A stretch of DNA of 64,000 nt. It comes from Burkholderiales bacterium 8X. GTDB lineage: Bacteria > Pseudomonadota > Gammaproteobacteria > Burkholderiales > Burkholderiaceae_C. A program made the position numbers and the translations under genes. Positions 36,696 through 45,277 of this stretch are shown piece by piece. Below the pieces are notes generated by a model. That model saw only the letters and a list, made by a program, of their open reading frames with translations. It was not told the DNA's origin and ran no database searches. Each line of letters begins with the position of its first letter. The stretch's first letter is position 1. Location: the NCBI GenBank assembly GCA_902506565.1, contig LR732703.1, positions 3,062,916-3,126,915 on the forward strand. The letters run 5' to 3'.

Positions 36696-37382
36696 CTACG
36701 GCCTCGTCGAGGCAGAGCGCCGCGCCAGCTGTGCAATCGAATCGATCACGCCATCGGCGTCGACCTTGCCGATCGGCTCGCCGTGGTTGTAGCCATAGCT
36801 GACCAGCACCACCGGGCATCCGGCGGCGCGGGCGGCCCGCGCATCGTTGCTCGAATCGCCGACCATCAGCGTGCGCTCCAGCCGGGTGCCGAGCGCTTCG
36901 CAGGTCTTCAGCAACGGCAAGGGGTCGGGCTTCTTGCGCTCGAAGGCATCGCCGCCGAAGACCACCGGGAAGAAGCGATCGAGCGCCTTGGCGGCCAGCA
37001 GCGGACCGACGAACGCCGTGGGCTTGTTGGTGAGGCAGGCCAGCCGCAGCCCCGCTGCCGAAAGCGCCTCGAGCCCCTCGACCACGCCCGGGAAAACCGG
37101 CGCGTGCTGTCCGTTGATCGACAGGTAGTGATGTTGATAGCGCGCAAATGCCCGGGCAAACAGATCGGCATCGGCTTCCTCGCCCGAACGCACATGCCGG
37201 AGCACCGACGCGATCAGGTGCTCCGACCCCTTGCCGATCATCCGGGCGATCGTGTCCCGGTCGATCGGCGGCAGCCCCAGGTCGTCCAGCATGCGGTTGA
37301 GCGCGACGACGAAGTCGCCGATGGTGTCGATCAGGGTGCCGTCGAGATCGATGATGGCGGCGTCGAAATCCTGCAGGTTCAT
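36696..37382 (-). CDS. gph: Phosphoglycolate phosphatase (HAD family)
   Basis: A 228-residue HAD phosphatase: motif I DLDGTLIDT with nucleophile Asp, motif II LTNKP, and motifs III/IV KKPDPLPLLK and VGDSSNDARAARAAG. It dephosphorylates 2-phosphoglycolate formed in DNA repair or by oxygenase side reactions. ATG 37382 is chosen; an in-frame GTG three codons earlier is also possible and neither has a clear Shine-Dalgarno. In Burkholderiales it normally precedes trpE directly, whereas here about 29 kb of catabolic genes intervene. Confidence 0.92.
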   Translation of the reverse strand: MNLQDFDAAIIDLDGTLIDTIGDFVVALNRMLDDLGLPPIDRDTIARMIGKGSEHLIASVLRHVRSGEEADADLFARAFARYQHHYLSINGQHAPVFPGVVEGLEALSAAGLRLACLTNKPTAFVGPLLAAKALDRFFPVVFGGDAFERKKPDPLPLLKTCEALGTRLERTLMVGDSSNDARAARAAGCPVVLVSYGYNHGEPIGKVDADGVIDSIAQLARRSASTRP

Positions 37383-37450
37383 GAGCCGCACTTTGACATA
37401 CGCCGCCGAGGCCGAAGAGCGGCCCGTCGTCGAGGGCTCTTGCGACGAAA

Positions 37451-37506
37451 CGGCGAGCGGCGAGCGGCGAGCGGCGAGCGGCGAGCGGCGGGCGGCGGGC
37501 GGCCAG
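37451..37506. repeat. 7-bp tandem repeat (CGGCGAG)n between gph and the response regulator
   Basis: Five exact copies of CGGCGAG (37451-37485) are followed by two CGGCGGG and one CGGCCAG. It lies 8 bp before the response-regulator stop, in the 122-bp gap between two genes on the minus strand. Copy number is likely variable by slippage, with no coding effect. Confidence 0.9.
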
Positions 37507-37513
37507 CCGGCGA

Positions 37514-38206
37514 TCAGGCCTCGGTCAGCGATTGCGCCGCGACCACCGCCTCGGTCCGGTTGCGGACGTTGAGCGCCCTGAAGATGGCTGCGAGATGGAT
37601 CTTGACCGTGCCTTCGCTGATGCCGAGCGCACGGCCGATCAGCTTGTTGGGCTTGCCCTGCGACAACAGCTGCAGCACCTCGACCTGCCGCTCGGTCAGC
37701 ACGTCGCGCAGGTGTTCGAGCGATTGCGGCGTGACGTTGGCGCCGCCCCGGCCCGAGCCACCGTCGCCGCCGAGGTTGGCGACACCTGGCACTCCGGGCA
37801 GGATGCCGGCCGGCACCGCGGAAACCATCATGGGCGGCACGTAGACGCCGCCCGCCAGCACCAGCCGCACCGCGGACAGCATCACCTCGGGCGAATAGGC
37901 CTTGGGGATGAAGCCCAGCACGCCGCGCTCGAGCACGCTGCGCATGATGGCCGGGTCCTCGTAGCCCGACAGCACGATCACCGGCACGGCAGGGTGGCGG
38001 CGGCGCACTTCCTCGACATGGGCCTGGCCGTCGGCGCCGGGCATGTTGAGGTCGATCACTGCGAGGTCGAACTCGTCCGAGGCCTTGGCGAGGAGTTCGT
38101 CCACGCTCATCACGAGGACGAACTCGATGTCGGGTTCCAGCTCCGACAGCTTGGACTTGACTGCCTCGATGACGAGCCGATGGTCGTCAGCGATCAGGAT
38201 TTTCAT
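37514..38206 (-). CDS. LuxR/NarL-type response regulator
   Basis: A 230-residue two-domain regulator: receiver domain with acidic pocket ADDH and phospho-acceptor Asp in VIDLNMPGADG, a Lys in GFIPKAYS, a glycine-rich linker (about 140-160), and a LuxR-type HTH (LTERQVEVLQLLSQGKPNKLIGRALGIS). ATG 38206 follows a GGGG-type ribosome site. No sensor kinase gene is in the window, so it is an orphan here. It is divergent from the T6SS gene tssL with 221 bp between them, which may hold promoters for both. Confidence 0.9.
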   Translation of the reverse strand: MKILIADDHRLVIEAVKSKLSELEPDIEFVLVMSVDELLAKASDEFDLAVIDLNMPGADGQAHVEEVRRRHPAVPVIVLSGYEDPAIMRSVLERGVLGFIPKAYSPEVMLSAVRLVLAGGVYVPPMMVSAVPAGILPGVPGVANLGGDGGSGRGGANVTPQSLEHLRDVLTERQVEVLQLLSQGKPNKLIGRALGISEGTVKIHLAAIFRALNVRNRTEAVVAAQSLTEA

Positions 38207-38427
38207 GTGATTCCCCAGGACATCGTTGTGAACTACGCAGACTCTGAACATACCGTCCTTCGCCTGGCACGGCAAGGCGTCCTGCTCTTCGAACGATATA
38301 GCTCCCATGCGGTATGGCGGCGGATCCGGCAGGCCGCAAGAATCGGCCCGTGCCCCGTCGGGGCGCACCCGGTTCACCGAGCGACACCGCCCCCCTTGTT
38401 TCCGATGGAGCCTAGCGCGGGTATGAC

Positions 38428-39201
38428 ATGGCGCGCCTCTACGACAGCTTTCGACATCTGCTGAGCTTCGGCGCCGAGCTCGCATCCGGCGTGGCCGCCG
38501 GTCGAATCGATGCAGACCCCGCGGATGTCCAGGCGCAGGCGTTGGCCCTCCTCAGGCAGGCCCGCGACACCGCGCGGCGGGCCGCCGTCCCATCCGAATG
38601 GATCGAGTCCGCTTCGTTCGCGATGGTCGCCTGGCTCGACGAAACCATGGCGCGGCACGCCGGCTGGCAGGTTGCCGCGCCGCTGCAGGCGCAGCTCTTC
38701 AACTCCACCAATGCCCCGAGCGAGTTCTTCCACCACCTGGCCGCCCTTCAACCCGAAGAAGGCGAGCTGCGCGAGATCTACTGGCTGGTGCTGGTGCTCG
38801 GCTTCAAGGGCCAGTACCACTTCGAGGAAGACGACGGCGGCGAGCTCGGCAAGCTCAAGGACCTGCATGCGCGGCAGTTGCCCGATCCGCCCGTGATGCT
38901 GCGGGGCATCGCGAACGACAAGATCACGCCTCAACCCTACGCCCAGGCCGACCCGATCGGCCCGCGCCTGCCCGAGCGGCGCGAGCGGGCCGTGCTGCGC
39001 ACCGGCGCGGCCCTGTCGCTGCTGGTGCCGCTGCTCTACTGGTTGTGGCTGCAGCTCGACATGGCCAAAGGCCTGCCGCAACGTTCGCTCAGTCATGGGC
39101 CCCGCACCGGCGCGCAGGCGCTGCACGAACCGCCGGGCGATGCGGTCAATCGCCTGCGCTCCGACGCCGCGTCCCACGTCGGCTGGGCCCAGGCGCAATG
39201 A
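38428..39201 (+). CDS. tssL: T6SS inner-membrane protein TssL (DotU/IcmH family)
   Basis: A 257-residue DotU-type protein. The cytoplasmic helical domain has YDSFRHLLSFG, AMVAWLDETM and YWLVLVLGFKGQY, followed by one membrane helix (about 195-212, LSLLVPLLYWLWLQL) and about 45 extra C-terminal residues. It is part of the TssJLM membrane complex. Its stop overlaps the start of the next gene as ATGA. Confidence 0.88.
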   Translation: MARLYDSFRHLLSFGAELASGVAAGRIDADPADVQAQALALLRQARDTARRAAVPSEWIESASFAMVAWLDETMARHAGWQVAAPLQAQLFNSTNAPSEFFHHLAALQPEEGELREIYWLVLVLGFKGQYHFEEDDGGELGKLKDLHARQLPDPPVMLRGIANDKITPQPYAQADPIGPRLPERRERAVLRTGAALSLLVPLLYWLWLQLDMAKGLPQRSLSHGPRTGAQALHEPPGDAVNRLRSDAASHVGWAQAQ

Positions 39202-40367
39202 GCGCGCGCTACCTGCCGCCACCGCAGCTCTGGCTGCTCTGCCTCGCCTGCGTGCTCGCCCTCGTCCTGCTCTGGTGGTCGACCTTCGGAACACGGCGCT
39301 TTCGGCGCTGGCGCGGTCTCCGAAAACGCATCGCATCCGATGCGGCGCGGGGCGTCGACGCCGACGTCCTGGCGCTGAGAGACACGGCCCGCACGGCGAT
39401 GCGCCAGGCCATTGCGCGGGCCTGCGCCTCGATCCTCGAATCGCCTGCGCGTTCCTGCCGCCTCGGCGGCGCCAAGGAACGCGCCGACGGGCTCTATCTC
39501 GCGCCATGGTTCCTCTTCCTCGGAGAACACTCGGCGCAGGTGGATGCGCTCATCGCCGCGGCACGGACCTGCGCGGTCCCATCCACCTCCATCGATGCGG
39601 CCGAGGACGAGGTCCATTCGGGGACGCTGCCATCGCCGCAAGCGCAGCCACCACCTTTCTGGCGCTGGCACCGCTTCGACGACATGGTCGCGATCGCCGT
39701 CTCGAGCGAGCTGCTCGACCCGCGAACCTCCGAAGCCGGCTCGGTACTTTGGTTCGAGGCGCTGCTCGAACTCGCCGACCGTCGGCCGCGCCTTCCGCTC
39801 AACGGGCTGGTGCTGTGCGCCAGCATCGCGAATCTTGCCCGCGGGCCGTCCGCAATCGAAGCGGCGGCCTCGTCGATCCGGACCCGTCTGGTCGAGGCAG
39901 CGGACCTGCTGCGCCTGCACCTGCCGGTGTATGTCGTCGTCACCGGCCTCGACGATTTGCCAGGCTTCGATCGCTTTCGAGCCGCATTGCCCGAAGCCAC
40001 TCGCGCCCAGGCCCTTGGTCACCGGTTCATGGTTGCACGACCGGGCGAGGCATCGCAGGCGATGCGAGGGCACCAAGCCATCCAGACCCTGGCAGCGCGC
40101 CTGCACGCCTTGCGCCTCGGCTTGCTGTGCGACGCGCGATGCCCGGTCGAGAAGGCCGCCATCCAGGGCTTCTTCGAGCCATTGCTCGCCACGTTGCCAC
40201 GCCTCGAATCAATGATCGACCTGCTGTTCCAGGCACCGGGGCCGCCGCGCCGCATTCAATGGCGAGGCCTCTACCTCGCGGCCTCCGGAAGCCCGGAGAC
40301 GGATGTCTTCGTGCACGACCTGTTCGCGCGTTTCCTGCCGGCCGACCAGCCGCTCGCGCACAACTAG
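39198..40367 (+). CDS. Short TssM-like protein (N-terminal region only, degenerate Walker A)
   Basis: A 389-residue protein resembling only the N-terminal cytoplasmic half of TssM/IcmF. It has one membrane helix (11-28), then LYLAPWFLFLGEHSAQVDA (99-117) where TssM normally has a GxxGxGKT Walker A, so nucleotide binding is doubtful. Downstream segments (RPRLPLNGLVLC, HLPVYVVVTGLDDLPGFDRF) fit the TssM NTPase-like fold. The periplasmic part of full-length TssM (about 1,100 residues) is absent and the gene ends in a clean stop. It is coupled to tssL by a 4-bp overlap, so it is likely expressed. A full tssM may lie outside the window. Confidence 0.8.
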   Translation: MSARYLPPPQLWLLCLACVLALVLLWWSTFGTRRFRRWRGLRKRIASDAARGVDADVLALRDTARTAMRQAIARACASILESPARSCRLGGAKERADGLYLAPWFLFLGEHSAQVDALIAAARTCAVPSTSIDAAEDEVHSGTLPSPQAQPPPFWRWHRFDDMVAIAVSSELLDPRTSEAGSVLWFEALLELADRRPRLPLNGLVLCASIANLARGPSAIEAAASSIRTRLVEAADLLRLHLPVYVVVTGLDDLPGFDRFRAALPEATRAQALGHRFMVARPGEASQAMRGHQAIQTLAARLHALRLGLLCDARCPVEKAAIQGFFEPLLATLPRLESMIDLLFQAPGPPRRIQWRGLYLAASGSPETDVFVHDLFARFLPADQPLAHN

Positions 40368-40409
40368 CTGCCAGCGGCTCCGGCGAGCTGCCCGCCGAAC
40401 ACGCTCCGG

Positions 40410-40940
40410 CTACTTGCCGGCTTCGATGCGGATCTGCCGGGCGCCGAGCGCGATGTCGAATCGATTGGGCTTGCCGACCTCGATCACGCGCATCTCGCGC
40501 CAACGCGCCCGGTCGAGGTCTCGATACGCCGCGATCACGCCGATGGCCTTGACTTCGCTCGCGAAGCTCATCTCGAGCTTCTTGCTTTCGCCGGGCCTGA
40601 AAAGAAGCTCTTCGCGCTGCACCATCTCGGCGCCGAGCGTGGCCTGGTCCTTCTCGAAGAGGGTGAAGAAATCGGCGCTCTCGAAGGCACCGCTGGTCTT
40701 GAGCGCATACACCCGCACGTTGAGCGGAGAAGCACGCCCGCGCGCATCCGGATTGACGTCGCTTCCGGCGGTGAGCGCGAGCGAGATCGGGGTGACGATC
40801 GGCTTGGGTGCCGGTGGCTTGTCCGCGCAACCGACCAGCGCCATCGCGGCACCGAGCGCAAGCCCATTGAGCACCACGCGACGTCCGCACACGAAGCCCG
40901 AAGCTCCATAGGACGAACGGCTTGTACCGAGATCACTCAT
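40410..40940 (-). CDS. tssJ: T6SS outer-membrane lipoprotein TssJ
   Basis: A 176-residue protein with a lipobox LVGC (lipidated Cys38) after a hydrophobic stretch preceded by Arg-Arg (20-21), then a compact beta domain of TssJ type (LNVRVYALKTSGAFESADFFTLFE). It anchors the TssJLM complex in the outer membrane. ATG 40940 follows a GAAGGGAA ribosome site. It is transcribed on the minus strand between two plus-strand T6SS blocks, divergent from tssA. Confidence 0.86.
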   Translation of the reverse strand: MSDLGTSRSSYGASGFVCGRRVVLNGLALGAAMALVGCADKPPAPKPIVTPISLALTAGSDVNPDARGRASPLNVRVYALKTSGAFESADFFTLFEKDQATLGAEMVQREELLFRPGESKKLEMSFASEVKAIGVIAAYRDLDRARWREMRVIEVGKPNRFDIALGARQIRIEAGK

Positions 40941-41011
40941 GCTATTCCCTTCGTTGCATTGACCGGCTTCGGGGCATCTTTGATTATCACCAGGCACCCC
41001 GAACAGGCAAC

Positions 41012-42067
41012 ATGCTGACACCCGAAGCCGTCGACTCTCTCCTCTCGCCCGTGAGCGAAGCCTCGCCCTGCGGCGAGGATCTCGAGTACGACGCCGCCTT
41101 CATGGCGGTCATGGCCGCGGCGGAGGGCAAGCCCGAGCAGCAGTTCGGCGACACCGTCATCCCTGCGGTCGAACCCGAGTGGCGCCGCATCGCCGACGAG
41201 GCCGCCCAACTGCTCTCGCGCGCCAAGGACGTGCGCATCGCCATGCTGCTGCTGCGCGCAGCCACTCGCCAGCAAGGCATACGCGGCTTCGCGATGGGCT
41301 TCGACCTGCTCGTCGACCTGCTCGACCGCTTCTGGGCCGGCATACATCCAACGCTAGACGCGGACGACGACAACGACCCGACCATGCGCCTCAACACGCT
41401 GGCGCCCTTATGGGACGAATCGCTGGTGCTGCAAGACCTGCTCGAGGCGAGCCTCGGCAACGTGCCGGGCATCGGGCCGGTCAAGCTGCGCGACGTGGTG
41501 ATGGCCACGCAGCCGCAGGCGGGCGTCGGCACCACCTCGTACACCGCGGCGCAGATCGAAGGCGCGCTCGACATCGTTCACCGCAACACGCCGGACGTGC
41601 TCCAGGACATGCTCGGCATCGACCGACGGCTCGCCCGCCTGCAGGCCCTCATCACCGAGCGATGCGAACGTGCCGACGCGATCGACCTGCACGGCCTGCG
41701 CTCGATCGCGGCCATTCTGCTGAAGGCGGCTCGCAACCTCCAGGGCAGCACCGCGGCCGCAGGCGACACCGAGGACGATGCGCTGCAAGAAGGCGGCAAC
41801 GCGGGCGGCCTGCTCGACGCCGGCAGCTCGACGGCGCCCCGCAGCGGCGGCGCACCCGGCGAAATCCGCTCTCGCCAGGATGCCCTGCAAACGCTCGACC
41901 GCGTCATTCGCTACCTCGAACAAGCCGAGCCCGGCAATCCGGCCCCGCTTCTCATCGCCCGCGCCAAGAAGCTCATCGGCGTGAGCTTCCTCGAAATCAT
42001 GGCCGACCTTGCGCCGAACGCGCTCGACACCATCGAAACCGTGACCGGCAAGCAAGCGGTCGAGTGA
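41012..42067 (+). CDS. tssA: T6SS cap/assembly protein TssA
   Basis: A 351-residue protein with the ImpA N-terminal domain at about 13-140 (SPCGEDLEYDAAF, WRRIADEAAQLL, RFWAGIHPTLD) and a short C-terminal domain (LEQAEPGNPAPLLIARAKKLIGVSFLEIMADLAP). It starts sheath assembly at the baseplate and membrane complex. This is the short TssA class; its C-terminal region resembles the TagF/TssA1 type. The tssB gene follows 29 bp later. Confidence 0.9.
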   Translation: MLTPEAVDSLLSPVSEASPCGEDLEYDAAFMAVMAAAEGKPEQQFGDTVIPAVEPEWRRIADEAAQLLSRAKDVRIAMLLLRAATRQQGIRGFAMGFDLLVDLLDRFWAGIHPTLDADDDNDPTMRLNTLAPLWDESLVLQDLLEASLGNVPGIGPVKLRDVVMATQPQAGVGTTSYTAAQIEGALDIVHRNTPDVLQDMLGIDRRLARLQALITERCERADAIDLHGLRSIAAILLKAARNLQGSTAAAGDTEDDALQEGGNAGGLLDAGSSTAPRSGGAPGEIRSRQDALQTLDRVIRYLEQAEPGNPAPLLIARAKKLIGVSFLEIMADLAPNALDTIETVTGKQAVE

Positions 42068-42096
42068 GCCACCCCATTCATCCAAAGGAGCCTTCC

Positions 42097-42612
42097 ATGG
42101 CCAGCAGCAGTCAGAAGTTCATCGCCCGCAACCGGGCACCACGGGTCCAGATCGAATACGACGTCGAGCTCTATGGCGCCGAGAAGAAGATCCAGCTGCC
42201 CTTCGTCATGGGCGTGCTGGCCGACCTGTCGGGCAAGCCGGCCGAGCCGCTCGCGCCGGTGACCGATCGCAAGTTCCTCGAGTTCGACGTCGACAACTTC
42301 GATGCACGCATGAAGGCCATGAAGCCGCGAGCCGCGTTCTCGGTGCCCAACACGCTGACCGGCGAAGGCGAGCTCAAGGTCGAACTCAACTTCGAGAACA
42401 TGGACGACTTCTCGCCCGCCGCCGTCGCAACCAAGGTCGACGCGCTCAACAAGCTGCTCGAGGCCCGCACCCAGTTGTCGCACCTGGTCACCTTCATGGA
42501 CGGCAAGGGCGGCGCCGAGGACCTGCTCGCCAAGGTGCTCGAGAACCCCGAACTGCTCAAGACGCTGGCCGCCAGCAAGAAGCCGGAGGACGGCAGCACG
42601 CCGGCCGCCTGA
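42097..42612 (+). CDS. tssB: T6SS contractile sheath small subunit TssB
   Basis: A 171-residue VipA-type protein with RAPRVQIEYDVELYGAEKKIQLPFV, VLADLSG and DDFSPAAVATKV, typical of the sheath small subunit. It pairs with TssC to form the contractile tail sheath. AAAGGAG is placed about 7 nt before ATG 42097; the in-frame extension upstream is tssA shadow. Confidence 0.96.
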   Translation: MASSSQKFIARNRAPRVQIEYDVELYGAEKKIQLPFVMGVLADLSGKPAEPLAPVTDRKFLEFDVDNFDARMKAMKPRAAFSVPNTLTGEGELKVELNFENMDDFSPAAVATKVDALNKLLEARTQLSHLVTFMDGKGGAEDLLAKVLENPELLKTLAASKKPEDGSTPAA

Positions 42613-42642
42613 CGCCACCCATCCGCACACCAGGAGAAACCC

Positions 42643-44142
42643 ATGGTCGACGCCGTCGAGCAACAGCAAAGCGCCCTGAAAGACGTGGCGTACGAGGGCA
42701 GCGATTTCGCATCGCTGCTGCAAAAGGAATTCAAGCCCCGGAGCGACGAGGCCAAGAGCGCGGTCGAGGCGGCCGTGCTCACGCTCGCGCAACAGGCGCT
42801 CGCCAACACGCAGGTCATCGGCAAGGACGTCACCAAGTCGATCCACGCCATGATCGCCGCCATCGATGCGAAGCTCACCGAGCAGGTCAACCGCATCATT
42901 CACCACGAGGACTACCAGAAGCTCGAAAGCGCCTGGCGCGGCCTGCACTACATGGTGAACAACACCGAGACCGACGAGAACCTCAAGATCCGCGTCATGG
43001 ACATCTCCAAGAAGGAGCTGCACAAGACACTCAAGAAATTCAAGGGTGCGGCCTGGGACCAGAGCCCGCTCTTCAAGAAGGTCTACGAGCAGGAGTACGG
43101 CCAGTTCGGCGGCGAGCCCTTCGGTGCAATCGTCGGCGACTACCACTTCGACCAGAGCCCGCCCGATGTCGAACTGCTCGGCGAAATGGCCAAGCTCGCC
43201 GCCTCGGCGCATGCGCCCTTCATCACCGGCGCCAGCCCCAACCTGATGCAGATGGAGTCGTGGCAGGAGCTCGCCAACCCGCGCGACCTGACCAAGATCT
43301 TCGGCACCCCCGAGTACGCCGGCTGGCGCAGCCTGCGCGAATCCGACGACTCCAAATACATCGGCCTGTGCATGCCGCGTTTTTTGGCGCGCACGCCCTA
43401 CGGCGCCAAGACCAATCCGGTCGAGGCCTTCGACTTCGAGGAAGAAGTGGCCGGCGCCGACCACACCAAGTACGCCTGGGCCAATGCCGCCTACGCCATG
43501 GCGACCAACATCAACCGGTCGTACAAGCTCTATGGATGGGGCTCGCGCATCCGGGGCATCGAGTCGGGCGGCGCGGTCGAGAACCTGCCGCTGCACACCT
43601 TCCCGAGCGACGACGGCGGCGTCGACCAGAAGTGCCCGACCGAGGTCGCGATCAGCGATCGACGCGAAGCCGAGTTGTCGAAAGCCGGCCTCCTGTCGCT
43701 GATCCACCGCAAGAACTCCGACTCCGCCGCCTTCATCGGCGCGCAGTCGCTCAACAAACCCGCCGAATACGACGACCCGGACGCGACCGCCAATGCCAAC
43801 CTGGCGGCGCGGCTGCCGTACCTGTTCGCCTGCAACCGGTTCGCCCACTACCTGAAGTGCATCGTCCGCGACAAGGTCGGAAGCTTCAAGGAGAAGTCGG
43901 ACATGGAGCGCTGGCTCAACAAATGGATCATGAACTACGTCGATGGCGACCCGGCGAATTCGTCCGAAGCCACCAAGGCCCAGCGCCCCCTTGCCGCCGC
44001 CGAGGTGGTGGTCGAGGAGATCGAGGGCAATCCCGGCTACTACAGCTCCAAGTTCTTCCTGCGCCCGCATTACCAGCTCGAAGGGCTCACGGTTTCTCTC
44101 CGGCTGGTGTCCAAGCTGCCGTCCGCCAAGGGCGGCAAGTAG
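42643..44142 (+). CDS. tssC: T6SS contractile sheath large subunit TssC
   Basis: A 499-residue VipB-type protein: N-terminal helix (SDFASLLQKEF), ESAWRGLHYMVNNTETD and a C-terminus with VVVEEIEGNPGYYSSKFFLRPHYQLEGLTVSLRLVSKLP. It forms the contractile sheath with TssB and is recycled by ClpV after contraction. AGGAG lies before ATG 42643. It is co-directional with tssB (30-bp gap) and hcp. Confidence 0.97.
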   Translation: MVDAVEQQQSALKDVAYEGSDFASLLQKEFKPRSDEAKSAVEAAVLTLAQQALANTQVIGKDVTKSIHAMIAAIDAKLTEQVNRIIHHEDYQKLESAWRGLHYMVNNTETDENLKIRVMDISKKELHKTLKKFKGAAWDQSPLFKKVYEQEYGQFGGEPFGAIVGDYHFDQSPPDVELLGEMAKLAASAHAPFITGASPNLMQMESWQELANPRDLTKIFGTPEYAGWRSLRESDDSKYIGLCMPRFLARTPYGAKTNPVEAFDFEEEVAGADHTKYAWANAAYAMATNINRSYKLYGWGSRIRGIESGGAVENLPLHTFPSDDGGVDQKCPTEVAISDRREAELSKAGLLSLIHRKNSDSAAFIGAQSLNKPAEYDDPDATANANLAARLPYLFACNRFAHYLKCIVRDKVGSFKEKSDMERWLNKWIMNYVDGDPANSSEATKAQRPLAAAEVVVEEIEGNPGYYSSKFFLRPHYQLEGLTVSLRLVSKLPSAKGGK

Positions 44143-44202
44143 GCCCGGCCGATTTCATCGGTTCTTCAACACGTCACACGACTTCATACAGAGGTGAGAA
44201 AA

Positions 44203-44685
44203 ATGGCAGTAGACATGTTCATCAAGATCAAGGGCATCGAAGGCGAGTCCTCGGACAGCAAGCACAAGAAGGAACTCGACGTGCTGGCCTGGAGCTGGGG
44301 CGCGAGCCAGTCCGGCAGCAGCCACACCGGTGGCGGCTCGGGTGCCGGCAAGGTCAACGTGCAGGATCTCTCGTTCACCAAGTACGTCGACTCCTCCTCG
44401 CATGCGTTGCTGCTGGCCTGCTGCAGCGGCGAGCACATCGGCGAGGCGACCTTCGTGGTGCGCAAGGCCGGCAAGGAGCCGCTCGAATACATCAAGATGA
44501 CGCTCAACGACCTGATCGTCGCCTCGGTCAGCACCGGCGGCAGCGGCGGCGAAGACCGGCTGACCGAGAACATCACGCTCAACTTCGCCAAGTTCAAGTT
44601 CGAGTACGTGCCGCAGAAGCCGGATGGCAGCGGCGATGCGGCCAAGGTGGCGGGCTGGGACATTCCGGGCAACGTCAAGGTCTGA
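44203..44685 (+). CDS. hcp: T6SS inner-tube protein Hcp
   Basis: A 160-residue Hcp (TssD) with MFIKIKGIEGES, LDVLAWSWG, the NVQDLSFTKYVD strand and KFKFEYVPQKPDG. Its hexamers stack into the expelled tube and can carry small effectors in the lumen. ATG 44203 is used with GAGGTG just upstream; an in-frame GTG at 44194 is less likely. A small CHAP-like protein gene follows after 7 bp, suggesting an Hcp-borne effector. Confidence 0.95.
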   Translation: MAVDMFIKIKGIEGESSDSKHKKELDVLAWSWGASQSGSSHTGGGSGAGKVNVQDLSFTKYVDSSSHALLLACCSGEHIGEATFVVRKAGKEPLEYIKMTLNDLIVASVSTGGSGGEDRLTENITLNFAKFKFEYVPQKPDGSGDAAKVAGWDIPGNVKV

Positions 44686-44692
44686 GCCACCG

Positions 44693-45265
44693 ATGGCCGG
44701 CCAGACCCTCAACCAGAAGATCGTCCAGTGGGCGACCGGCAAGACCGGCCAGCCGGTCGGCGCCGGCCGCCAGTGCTGGGACCTGGCGGACAAGGCGCTG
44801 CGCACCAGCGGCGCCAAGGGCTCGGCCGACCTCGGGCCGATGGGCACCGACGCCGACTACGTCTGGGGCGACGAGATCGAGTTAAAGGACGCGATACCCG
44901 GTGACGTGCTCCAGTACCGCGACTTCGACATGACCATCGTCACCACCACCGAGACCACCTTCGATGACGGCTATGTCGAGACCAAGACGCTGACCGCCAA
45001 CGAAACCCATTCCCATCACACCGCCATCGTCGCCAACAACGCCGGGGGCGGTGCAATCACGGTGCTCGAGCAGAACTACCGTGGCAAGAAGGAACACGTC
45101 AAAGCAAACGCCAGCTGGTGGAAGAGCGCCACGCCGACGCCGGTCACCAGCTACAAGCGGGTGACCCGCAAGGACAACAAGAAGACCGAGCTGGCCACCG
45201 TGGTGGTGAGTGTCGACATCACGGTGAGCGGGACCATCACGGCGTATCGGCCGAGCGAGAAGTAG
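44693..45265 (+). CDS. Putative T6SS effector: CHAP/NlpC-like peptidoglycan amidase
   Basis: A 190-residue protein with no obvious signal peptide. It shows a Cys-His hydrolase pattern: QCWDLADKAL (Cys28), W..GDEIE..DAIPGDVLQY, HSHHTAIV (His109) and VLEQN (Glu126/Asn128), in the order and spacing of CHAP-type amidases. Tae-type T6SS effectors of this kind cleave peptide bonds in peptidoglycan of neighbours. It starts 7 bp after hcp and is likely co-transcribed. No plausible plus-strand immunity gene follows before the convergent phosphatase gene (12-bp gap), which is unusual. Recognised by eye only. Confidence 0.7.
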   Translation: MAGQTLNQKIVQWATGKTGQPVGAGRQCWDLADKALRTSGAKGSADLGPMGTDADYVWGDEIELKDAIPGDVLQYRDFDMTIVTTTETTFDDGYVETKTLTANETHSHHTAIVANNAGGGAITVLEQNYRGKKEHVKANASWWKSATPTPVTSYKRVTRKDNKKTELATVVVSVDITVSGTITAYRPSEK

Positions 45266-45277
45266 GTCCGAAGCGGG

